Origin: Candidatus Faecalibacterium faecipullorum
GTDB taxonomy: Bacteria; Bacillota; Clostridia; Oscillospirales; Ruminococcaceae
DNA length: 11,220 nt
Assembly (NCBI GenBank): GCA_019118985.1
Contig: DWXX01000156.1
Location: 1 to 11,220, forward strand
Direction of reading: 5' to 3'
The translations under genes and the position numbers were made by a program. Of the stretch, positions 1 to 5,247 are shown piece by piece. The first letter of the stretch is position 1. The number at the start of each line of letters is the position of its first letter. The notes below the pieces were generated by a model that had not been told where the DNA came from, searched no databases, and worked only from the letters and a program-made list of their open reading frames with translations.

Positions 1-15
1 ATCGAGGGCTTGACC
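1..15 (+). rRNA. rrl: 23S rRNA, 3' end only (partial)
   Basis: The first bases, ATCGAGGGCTTGACC, match the usual 3' end of Firmicutes 23S rRNA, where a GGTCGAGGACTTAACC-type sequence closes the terminal helix. A 5S gene follows 143 bases later in the same direction, as expected for a 16S-23S-5S operon. Only this tail is inside the window, so the exact mature end (about 15) is an estimate from the family consensus. Confidence 0.75.
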
Positions 16-158
16 AGGTATGAGCACTTGTACTCTGATTGCAAAGCAGTTTATTATTCAGTTCTGAAGGCACGTCCTTCAAAACAAAATATGAGAGATG
101 TTCAAGCAAAGCGAATAATAAATAACGGCAGTTATTTGTTATGAATCTGGTTTGAACC
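16..158 (+). other. 23S-5S intergenic spacer of the rRNA operon
   Basis: This AT-rich spacer contains no tRNA. Two small hairpins are visible: 65-70 with 76-81 (TGAAGG/CCTTCA around a CACGT loop) and 120-126 with 131-137 (AAATAAC/GTTATTT around GGCA). They are plausible structures in the precursor rRNA near processing sites, but no specific nuclease site can be assigned from sequence alone. No coding sequence is supported here. Confidence 0.6.
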
Positions 159-274
<116 letters not shown>

Positions 275-284
275 GTTTCTCTAT

Positions 285-320
285 GCAAAGCCCCCGAGGA
301 GCAATCCTCGGGGGCTTTGC
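285..320. terminator. Shared hairpin terminator of the rRNA operon and the opposing TPR operon
   Basis: A perfect 16-bp inverted repeat (285-300 with 305-320) closes on a GCAA tetraloop of the stable GNRA class. It lies 10 bases after 5S and 24 bases after the stop codon of the minus-strand TPR gene, so it sits between convergent transcripts and can end both. The U-tracts are poor: TTGTGGTTT follows on the plus strand and there is almost no tract on the minus strand. Termination probably relies on the very stable stem. Confidence 0.85.
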
Positions 321-343
321 GTTGTGGTTTGGGCGGCTGCGGG

Positions 344-1405
344 TCAGCCGTCGCTGCCGTTTTCGTCGTCGGGGCAGGCGGTGAGGTTGCCGTCTTTGTC
401 CAGCCAGACCTGGAAGTAGGCGTGGTCCTTCGAGATGGGCTCGTCGGTCTTGTAGACAAGGCTGACCGTCTGGCCCAGGCCGAAGAGGACGGTCTCGAGG
501 GTGCCGCTCTCCTGCAGGCTGGCGCGGCGGGTCAGCCAGTCGCCGCTGTCCAGCCGCTGCTTTTGGGTGCGCAGCCAATCGGGGTCGAGCTTGGAGAGGG
601 CAGCTTCGTTCATCTGAAAGATCAGCTCCACCGCATGGCCCTTGACGGGGTAGTTAAAGCTGCAGTAGGGCGCGTTCGCCTGATAATCGCCGCCGGGGGC
701 AAAGAGCTTGTAAAACCGCTCCAGCCCTTCCTGGTCGGTGGTGATGCAGGCGATAGAGCGCAGCTTTTGGTCGGCGTCCTGGTCGCCGCCTTCCTGCAGG
801 TTGCTGTCAGCGCCGGGGTCGATCCAGTGGTATTCCATCTGTTCAAGGGAGGCGCCGGCTTTGATCTCTTCCCGCAGAGTGAGGAACTCGTAGTCCCCCG
901 GCACCAGGGCAAGGCCGCGGCTCACCGCCTCCATCGCGCCGGCTTTGTCCCCGAAGTGGGCCCGCAGCTTGGCCAGATGCAGCCAGCCCCAGGGATAGCC
1001 GGGCTCTTCCTGCACGCCGCGCTCGGCGTAGGCGAAGGCTTCATCCAGGCGGCCGCAGTAGGTCAGGGCACAGGCGTAGCGGTAGAACCATACGCCGCAG
1101 CCGGCGGCGTTCTTCTCCGAGTCGGGCATCCAGAGGGTGGTGCGGTAATAGAACTCGTATTCGCCGATGTTGTTGCAGGCGTAGGCGTACCACAGGGCGA
1201 TCTGCAGGTCCTCGCGGGCCTGCTGCTCCGAGAAGCGGCCCGCCTCCACCCCGTTCTGGACGAACTCAAGCAGATAGCTGAGCATCCTGTAGAAGTAGCT
1301 GGCGACTTCCCCGCAGCAATCCTCAAGAAACGCGATGTCGGCCGGGCTGAGCAGGGATCCGGTCTCGGGGTGCGGGCCGTTGGGGCGCTGTTCGGTCGAT
1401 GACAT
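344..1405 (-). CDS. TPR-repeat protein of unknown function, second gene of a tetR operon
   Basis: The protein has 353 residues. I chose the ATG at 1403-1405 because AGGAG (1412-1416 on the plus strand) lies 6 bases before it; an upstream in-frame ATG at 1492 would overlap tetR and has no such site. Two tetratricopeptide-like helical pairs are readable at about residues 105-135 and 139-169, with the W-L-Y-A-F-A-P spacing typical of TPRs, so a protein-binding scaffold is likely. Residues 230-345 form a mixed region with short beta-like strands that I do not recognise. There is no signal peptide or membrane segment, so it should be cytoplasmic. It starts 28 bases after the tetR stop and is probably co-transcribed with it, which suggests control by that regulator. 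The function is unknown, and TPR is a structural rather than biochemical assignment. Confidence 0.8.
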   Translation of the reverse strand: MSSTEQRPNGPHPETGSLLSPADIAFLEDCCGEVASYFYRMLSYLLEFVQNGVEAGRFSEQQAREDLQIALWYAYACNNIGEYEFYYRTTLWMPDSEKNAAGCGVWFYRYACALTYCGRLDEAFAYAERGVQEEPGYPWGWLHLAKLRAHFGDKAGAMEAVSRGLALVPGDYEFLTLREEIKAGASLEQMEYHWIDPGADSNLQEGGDQDADQKLRSIACITTDQEGLERFYKLFAPGGDYQANAPYCSFNYPVKGHAVELIFQMNEAALSKLDPDWLRTQKQRLDSGDWLTRRASLQESGTLETVLFGLGQTVSLVYKTDEPISKDHAYFQVWLDKDGNLTACPDDENGSDG

Positions 1406-1433
1406 AGGGGACTCCTTTCCGTTGGATGATGGG

Positions 1434-2081
1434 TCAGTGGGATGGGTCGGGCGGGTCAGCGGGGGCGGAGGGCCCGTCGATGGCCCGCGCAAGGACGTCG
1501 GTCAAAGCGTCGAGCTGGAACTGGACCATGGCGTCCGCCGCCTCGGGGAAGAGGAAGGGCAGGTCCTTCGGGATGCCCTTGTAGACCATCATCATGGCCA
1601 GGGCGGCGCTGCCGAAGAACTTGGGGTCGACGCTGCCGGCGGGTGCGCCGAAGATCTCGAGCAGCTGGCTGAAAAAGGCGAGCTGCGCCTGCTGAAAGGC
1701 GGCGAACCGCTCGGCGGACAGGCAGTGGTAGACCTCCTGCTCTTCGGGGATGGAGAGGACGGCCACCCCGCTCTGCGCGCCGTAGGTACACTCGAGGACG
1801 AACTGCCGGAAGGCCTGCCGCCAGGTGAGGGTGGGGTCGTCCATCAGGGCGCGGGCGCGCTCGAGCAGCCGGGGCTGCTGATAGAGCAGGGCTTCCAGCA
1901 TCAGCTCCTCTTTGGAGGGGAAGAAGGTGTAAAAGAAGGTCTTGGAGATGCCGGCCTCCTTGCAGAGCATATCGATGGTGGTGTGGACCATCCCCTGCCC
2001 GGCGATGGAGCGGACGGCGGTTTGGACCAGCGCGGCGCGGACGTCGGCCCGCTGCTGCGGGGAGTAGGCTTTTCTGGACAT
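1434..2081 (-). CDS. TetR/AcrR-family transcriptional regulator
   Basis: The protein has 215 residues, normal for the family. The start at 2081 has AGGAG (plus-strand 2089-2093) 7 bases upstream. The N-terminal DNA-binding domain is clear: helices over residues 10-30, then the helix-turn-helix at about 34-53 with the family-typical stretch MLCKEAGISKTFFYTFFPSK, ending in the KEEL helix. The C-terminal part (about 65-205) is the alpha-helical ligand and dimerisation domain, which is too variable to name a ligand. By family knowledge it binds a small molecule and represses its own or a neighbouring promoter. It is the first gene of an operon with the TPR protein, the most obvious regulated partner. 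No transporter or efflux gene is adjacent, so the usual drug-efflux reading is not supported here. Confidence 0.93.
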   Translation of the reverse strand: MSRKAYSPQQRADVRAALVQTAVRSIAGQGMVHTTIDMLCKEAGISKTFFYTFFPSKEELMLEALLYQQPRLLERARALMDDPTLTWRQAFRQFVLECTYGAQSGVAVLSIPEEQEVYHCLSAERFAAFQQAQLAFFSQLLEIFGAPAGSVDPKFFGSAALAMMMVYKGIPKDLPFLFPEAADAMVQFQLDALTDVLARAIDGPSAPADPPDPSH

Positions 2082-2128
2082 GGGCGTGCTCCTGTTGATA
2101 AAGTCTGGAATGAAATAACGGTATGTAT

Positions 2129-2157
2129 AGTATAGAGCATCCCGGACCGGATGGCAA
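2129..2157 (-). promoter_or_regulatory. Sigma-A type promoter of the tetR-TPR operon, with a possible operator
   Basis: Reading the minus strand, a -35 box TTGCCA (2157-2152) is followed by exactly 17 bases and a -10 box TATACT (2134-2129). This leaves a leader of about 40 bases before the tetR ribosome site. Inside the spacer is an interrupted palindrome CCGGACCGG (2142-2150), and the -10 region contains the symmetrical TATAGTATA. Either could be the autoregulatory operator, but short palindromes are common and no binding evidence exists. Confidence 0.7.
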
Positions 2158-2178
2158 GCCCTTTTGGCACAAAGGCGC

Positions 2179-2215
2179 AAAAATGCCGCGGCGGCCGGAT
2201 GGGCCGGGCGGCGGC
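2179..2215 (-). terminator. Probable rho-independent terminator of the HAD hydrolase gene
   Basis: On the minus strand, 15 bases after the HAD stop codon, a GC-rich two-part hairpin forms. The outer stem is GCCGC/GCGGC (2215-2211 with 2189-2185) and the inner stem is CGGCC/GGCCG (2206-2202 with 2196-2192). A run of five T follows (2183-2179). It has an internal loop, so it is weaker than the other terminators here, but it is well placed between the HAD gene and the tetR promoter. Confidence 0.5.
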
Positions 2216-2230
2216 GCGGGGCAGGGCGGT

Positions 2231-2986
2231 TTACCCCGGGATGTCCCCGGCCAGCAGGGCGGCCAGGCGGGGCATATCCATGGCGGGCAGGCAGAGGTCG
2301 GCGGCGGGCGCCGGCTCGTCGGGGGAGAGGGCGGTGCGGACGTAGCAGGCGGCGAGGCCGGCGGCTTTGGCCCCGGCGATGTCGCAGGCGCCGTCGTTGC
2401 CCACCATGATGCTGCGGGCGGGGTCGAGCCCCTCTTTCGCAAGCAGGATGTCGAAAAAGCGCCGGTCGGGCTTTTTGCAGCCGTAGTTGGAGGAGAGGTA
2501 CACCCCGTCGAATGCGCCGGCCAGGCCCAGCGCCCGCATCTCATAGGCGGTGAAGATGGCCTGCGCGTTGCTGAGCAGGAACAGCCGCCCGCCCCGGCGG
2601 CGGAGGGTGCGCAGCATCTCGAGGGTGCCGTCGTACAGCCGCAGCCAGTCGGTGGACATGGCCCGGAAGAACTGTCCCGCATGGAGGGCGAGGGCTTCGT
2701 CGGCATCCGCCCCGCGGCGGCGGAACAGCTCGAGAAAGACCCCGCCCAGCTCGATCTCGGGGTGGGCTTCGTGGCTGTCCTGCCGCAGGGCGGACAGGCC
2801 GGCTTCCCGCGTTTCGACCAGCCGGTGGTAGGCCGCGCGCAGCTGCTGCGGGGTATACCGCGCCCCGTAATAGCTGTAGAACCGGGCCAGGGCGGCCCAG
2901 GCGGCGGGTCTGTCCTCGTCGGTGTGGATGTCCACCAGGGTGCCGTAGAGGTCGAAGATGTAGTTCTGATAAGGCAGTCCGCCCAT
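2231..2986 (-). CDS. HAD-superfamily hydrolase (subfamily IA-like)
   Basis: The protein has 251 residues. The start at 2986 follows AGGAGG (plus-strand 2995-3000) by 8 bases. All four HAD motifs are visible. Motif I is FDLYGTL, with nucleophile Asp12. Motif II is LFLLSN with Ser139. Motif III is the GCKKPD lysine at 171-172. Motif IV is GNDGACD with Asp198 and Asp202. Residues 20-115 form a helical C1-type cap. The second Asp of the usual DxD motif I is Tyr14, as in L-2-haloacid dehalogenases and some uncharacterised clostridial HAD proteins, so phosphatase activity should not be assumed. It is monocistronic with its own promoter and a likely terminator, and is divergent from the deacetylase gene. 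The substrate cannot be predicted, and no neighbouring pathway on the same strand gives a clue. Confidence 0.92.
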   Translation of the reverse strand: MGGLPYQNYIFDLYGTLVDIHTDEDRPAAWAALARFYSYYGARYTPQQLRAAYHRLVETREAGLSALRQDSHEAHPEIELGGVFLELFRRRGADADEALALHAGQFFRAMSTDWLRLYDGTLEMLRTLRRRGGRLFLLSNAQAIFTAYEMRALGLAGAFDGVYLSSNYGCKKPDRRFFDILLAKEGLDPARSIMVGNDGACDIAGAKAAGLAACYVRTALSPDEPAPAADLCLPAMDMPRLAALLAGDIPG

Positions 2987-3029
2987 GGCAAAAACCTCCT
3001 GTTCAAGGCCGCGGGGGCCGTTTTTGTCC

Positions 3030-3058
3030 ATCCTACCACAGCGGCGGGGCGCTGTCAA
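3030..3058 (-). promoter_or_regulatory. Sigma-A type promoter of the HAD hydrolase gene
   Basis: On the minus strand, a consensus -35 box TTGACA (3058-3053), 17 bases of spacing and a -10 box TAGGAT (3035-3030) lie about 44 bases upstream of the HAD start. The promoter is back to back with the deacetylase promoter: their -35 boxes are only 22 bases apart, so the two genes could share a regulatory site. Confidence 0.8.
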
Positions 3059-3080
3059 TCGGGCGAAGGGCGGGCGGCGG

Positions 3081-3109
3081 TTTACATCGGGCGGCAAGTG
3101 TGGTATCCT
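3081..3109 (+). promoter_or_regulatory. Sigma-A type promoter of the deacetylase-rhaM unit
   Basis: A -35 box TTTACA (3081-3086), 17 bases and a -10 box TATCCT (3104-3109) lie 25 bases before the deacetylase start codon. The predicted transcript leader is short (about 20 bases) and mostly consists of the AAAGGAGG ribosome site at 3119-3126. No terminator is visible before 4887, so this promoter probably serves all four genes up to the DUF4160 gene. Confidence 0.7.
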
Positions 3110-3134
3110 TACTTTGACAAAGGAGGCAATGACC

Positions 3135-3944
3135 ATGCAGACTGCGGAACTGAAGAACATCTACACCTGCTTCCCCGGGGGCAGGCACAAGGTGCTGACC
3201 ATGAGCTTTGACGACGGCCGGCTGGAGGACAGGCGGCTGGTGGAACTGTTCAACCGGTACGGCATCCGGGGCACCTTCAACCTCAACAGCGGCATCCGGG
3301 AGGAAAAGCGGATCCCCGCCGCCGAGTGGAAGGACCTCTACGCCGGCCACGAGGTGGCCTGCCACACCAGTTTGCACCCTACCATCTCCCGCTGCCCGCT
3401 GGAGCAGGTGGCCCGGCAGGTGCTGGAGGACCGCATCGCCCTGGAGAGGGCGGTGGGCTACCCGGTGCGGGGGCTGGCCTACCCCAACGGCAGCTGGACG
3501 CCTGAGATCGCGGCTCTGCTGCCGGCCCTCGGCATCCGGTACGCCCGGGTGGTGGGGGACAGCCACGACTTCGGCATGCCGCGGGACTGGATGACATGGA
3601 CCGCCACCTGCCACTTCCAGCACGGCCTTGCGGAGGACGGCGAGCGGTTCGCGGCGCTGTACAAGACGCAGTACCTGTACATGATGTACGTCTGGGGCCA
3701 CAGCTATGAGCTGGCCACAGAGGAGGACTGGGCCGCGCTGGAGGCGTTCTGCGCCCGTCTGGGCGGCCGGGAGGACATCTGGTACGCCACCAACATCGAG
3801 ATCGTGGACTACATGGAAGCCGCCGCCCGGCTGCAGTGGACGGCCGCCGGCGACGCGGTCTACAACCCCTCGGCGCAGACGGTCTGGGCCGAGGCGGACG
3901 GCATCCAATACGAGCTGCCGGGCGGTCAGCTGACCTGCCTGTAA
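3135..3944 (+). CDS. Polysaccharide deacetylase (NodB-like, carbohydrate esterase 4 family), cytoplasmic
   Basis: The protein has 269 residues. Two in-frame ATGs exist (3129 and 3135); the second is 8 bases from AGGAGG and is preferred. The CE4 motifs are readable. SFDDG at 24-28 gives the catalytic and metal aspartates 26 and 27. His77 and His81 in HTSLH are the metal ligands. R-x-x-x-YPNG at 112-119 is motif 3, and GHS at 188-190 carries His189 of the last motif. A short beta-rich tail (about 235-269) follows the catalytic domain. By family knowledge these enzymes remove N- or O-acetyl groups from sugars using a divalent metal. There is no signal peptide or membrane anchor, so the substrate is probably an internalised oligosaccharide or sugar derivative rather than cell-wall peptidoglycan. 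The next gene is rhaM, 34 bases downstream, which points to rhamnose-containing substrates. That link is inference. Confidence 0.88.
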   Translation: MQTAELKNIYTCFPGGRHKVLTMSFDDGRLEDRRLVELFNRYGIRGTFNLNSGIREEKRIPAAEWKDLYAGHEVACHTSLHPTISRCPLEQVARQVLEDRIALERAVGYPVRGLAYPNGSWTPEIAALLPALGIRYARVVGDSHDFGMPRDWMTWTATCHFQHGLAEDGERFAALYKTQYLYMMYVWGHSYELATEEDWAALEAFCARLGGREDIWYATNIEIVDYMEAAARLQWTAAGDAVYNPSAQTVWAEADGIQYELPGGQLTCL

Positions 3945-3978
3945 GCGGATAACAAAACGAAACACGGAGGTTTGCACA

Positions 3979-4296
3979 ATGGAACACATGGCATGGAAGG
4001 GCCGGGTCAAGCCCGGCTGCAAGGAGGAATACCAGCGCCGCCACAACGAGATCTGGCCCGAGATGGTCGAGGTGCTGAAAGCGGCGGGCATCTGCAACTA
4101 CAGCATCTTCTATGTGAACGGCGAGCTGTTCGGCTATTACGAGTGCGAGAAGGGGGTCGCCTACGCCGAGAAGGTGCAGGCCGAGAGCCCGGTGGTGGCC
4201 CGCTGGAACGAATACATGAAGGACATCCTCGAGCTGGAGATGGACCCCGCCACCGGCGCGCAGCCCAAACTGGAGCAGGTGTTCCGGCTGGACTGA
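3979..4296 (+). CDS. rhaM: L-rhamnose mutarotase
   Basis: The protein has 105 residues, the usual size of the RhaM/YiiL family. GGAGG (3966-3970) lies 8 bases before the chosen ATG. The signature EEYQRRHNEIWPEM (16-29) holds Tyr18 and His22, the same positions as the catalytic residues of the E. coli enzyme. It continues with NYSIF (40-44) and ARWNEYM (74-80), which form the ferredoxin-like barrel dimer. The enzyme interconverts alpha and beta anomers of L-rhamnose in the cytoplasm, supplying the form used by rhamnose isomerase. It sits in a unit with a CE4 deacetylase, but rhaA, rhaB, rhaD and a transporter are absent from the window. It either supports a pathway encoded elsewhere or acts on a related 6-deoxy sugar. 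Confidence 0.93.
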   Translation: MEHMAWKGRVKPGCKEEYQRRHNEIWPEMVEVLKAAGICNYSIFYVNGELFGYYECEKGVAYAEKVQAESPVVARWNEYMKDILELEMDPATGAQPKLEQVFRLD

Positions 4297-4350
4297 GCTT
4301 CGAGCTGAGAGGAAAGCCTTCGCAAACATGACGGCAGAGAAGGTGTTTGT

Positions 4351-4623
4351 ATGATGTACCCGTTTATGACGCTGGATGACGGCGCGGAGATCGTCCACTC
4401 TGAAATGCAGAAAGACGGCACGGTCAAAGTCTATGTGGAAAAGCCGGACGCGGCGGACTGCTTCCATCACGCCGTCTGCTGGCTGCCGGCCTACCGGTGG
4501 GAGGACGTCTTTGGCTTTTCACAGGCAGAGCTGGCCCGCTATGATGAGGTGATCCGTTCAACGGCGCACCTGATCCTGCGCTTTGCACAGGAGGGGGGCT
4601 TCGACAGTGCCGCAAATCTTTAA
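4351..4623 (+). CDS. Conserved small protein of unknown function, partner of the DUF4160 gene
   Basis: The protein has 90 residues and I cannot name a domain. It opens with MMYPFMTLDDGAEIVHSE, followed by a short beta-rich half (about 10-50) and a helical C-terminal half with FSQAELARYDEVIRSTAHLILRFAQEGG. From memory, small proteins of this shape are found beside DUF4160 genes in Firmicutes, but I have not verified this by search. A GAGAAGG ribosome site (4337-4343) is 7 bases before the ATG; the next codon is also ATG (4354) and could be used instead. It starts 54 bases after rhaM with no terminator or clear promoter between them, and overlaps the DUF4160 gene by 17 bases, so the two are translationally coupled. 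There is no signal peptide or membrane segment. Confidence 0.75.
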   Translation: MMYPFMTLDDGAEIVHSEMQKDGTVKVYVEKPDAADCFHHAVCWLPAYRWEDVFGFSQAELARYDEVIRSTAHLILRFAQEGGFDSAANL

Positions 4624-4885
4624 GATCGGCTCTTACTGGGTCTACTTCTGGTCCAATGAAGGGGAACCCCTTGAACCGGTGCACGTCCATGTCTCGCAGG
4701 GGACTCCAACAGGCGGCGCGACCAAAATCTGGATCACTGCGGCCGGGGGCTGCTATTTGTGCAACAATAACTCGAGGATACCCGAGCGGACGCTGCGGAA
4801 CATCATGGCCATTCTTGAAGCGCGCAGCGGGGAGATCATTGCCAAATGGTCGGCGTATTTTGGTCAGGCAAGGTTTTTCTGCTGA
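4607..4885 (+). CDS. DUF4160-family protein (possible toxin-antitoxin-like component), GTG start
   Basis: The protein has 92 residues. I chose GTG at 4607 because it puts the family-typical start (M/V)PQIFKIG at the N-terminus and follows AGGAGGGGGG (4589-4598). A TTG at 4583 would precede that ribosome site, which rules it out. DUF4160 hallmarks are visible: FKIGSYWVYFWSNEGE (5-20), the histidine motif PVHVHV at 24-29, the KIWIT strand, NNNSRIP at 53-59, and a C-terminal helix with AKWSAYFG. The family is uncharacterised. Many members are encoded with a small partner such as DUF2442, and toxin-antitoxin function has been suggested, but nothing in this sequence proves toxicity. The 17-base overlap with the preceding gene indicates fixed stoichiometry. 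The next promoter begins one base after its stop codon. Confidence 0.85.
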   Translation: MPQIFKIGSYWVYFWSNEGEPLEPVHVHVSQGTPTGGATKIWITAAGGCYLCNNNSRIPERTLRNIMAILEARSGEIIAKWSAYFGQARFFC

Positions 4886-4886
4886 C

Positions 4887-4915
4887 TTGACAAACCGGCG
4901 CAAACCTGTTATCTT
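4887..4915 (+). promoter_or_regulatory. Sigma-A type promoter of the valS T-box operon
   Basis: A perfect -35 box TTGACA (4887-4892), 17 bases of spacing and a -10 box TATCTT (4910-4915) give a predicted start near 4922, just upstream of the first T-box helix. The -35 box starts one base after the DUF4160 stop codon, so the two transcription units are packed without free space and no terminator separates them. Confidence 0.85.
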
Positions 4916-4921
4916 TAGTGC

Positions 4922-5213
4922 TGTCTAAATGCGTTGAGGAAGAGTGCGCGCCCTTTCCCGCCCTTGCAGAGAGCCGGGCCAGGTGTGAGCCGGCAGGGCC
5001 GGGCGGCGCGCTGTCACTTCGGAGCAGGGGCGGTGAGGGGAGAGGGCTTCGCTCTCCCGCCAGCCGCCCCCGGCGTGCCCCACGTTACCGGGGCGTCAAG
5101 AGGCGCGGGGGCCCGCTGTGGCATTGGCAGGGGGCGCCGGCGCAATTTGGGTGGTACCGCGGCTCGTTGCGTTTTACAGCCGTCCCATGGAAGTTCCGTG
5201 GGGCGGCTTTTTT
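4922..5213 (+). promoter_or_regulatory. T-box riboswitch, valine-specific (GUC specifier)
   Basis: The leader upstream of valS has all the major T-box parts. In Stem I, GAAG (4939-4942) pairs with CTTC (5017-5020) and GCGCGCC (4946-4952) with GGCGCGC (5005-5011). This leaves a specifier loop whose 3' side is TGTCA, so the specifier is GTC (5013-5015), a valine codon followed by the usual A. The distal end has the AGAGA bulge and the GGTGTGA loop (4982-4988) that contact the tRNA elbow. A long middle helix pairs 5027-5033 with 5064-5070 and 5038-5044 with 5052-5058. The T-box AATTTGGGTGGTACCGCGG (5144-5162) carries the TGGT that pairs with the tRNA ACCA end. Uncharged tRNA-Val stabilises the antiterminator and allows valS expression; charged tRNA leads to the terminator at 5179-5213. 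The start near 4922 is predicted from the promoter. Confidence 0.95.
5179..5213 (+). terminator. Regulated terminator of the valS T-box leader
   Basis: A 12-bp stem (5179-5190 with 5196-5207, including two G-U pairs, loop AAGTT) is followed by six T (5208-5213). Its 5' arm GCCGTCCC overlaps the sequence expected to pair with the T-box bulge in the antiterminator, so the two folds exclude each other. The valS start codon is 34 bases beyond the T run. Confidence 0.93.
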
Positions 5214-5247
5214 GTCCCCCACCGACCGAAGACCAGGAGGTTATACC

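Noticed and set aside
24..33. AGCACTTGTA shared between the 23S trailer and the region before the right rRNA promoter (10923-10932)
   Set aside because: A ten-base match over this length of AT-rich non-coding sequence has no further extension on either side and is probably chance.
16..158. A tRNA gene in the 23S-5S spacer or after 5S
   Set aside because: No cloverleaf, T-loop GGTTCGAATCC-type sequence or CCA end could be found.
317..1402. A 361-codon plus-strand open frame over the TPR gene, plus similar long frames opposite tetR, the HAD gene and the FolC-like gene
   Set aside because: The translations are Gly/Ala/Val/Arg-rich with no recognisable domain, while the opposite strand has well-formed starts, ribosome sites and family motifs.
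4607..4885. Calling the DUF4160 protein a proven toxin
   Set aside because: No nuclease or other known toxic motif can be read. The gene-pair layout is suggestive only, so it is kept as an uncharacterised family member.
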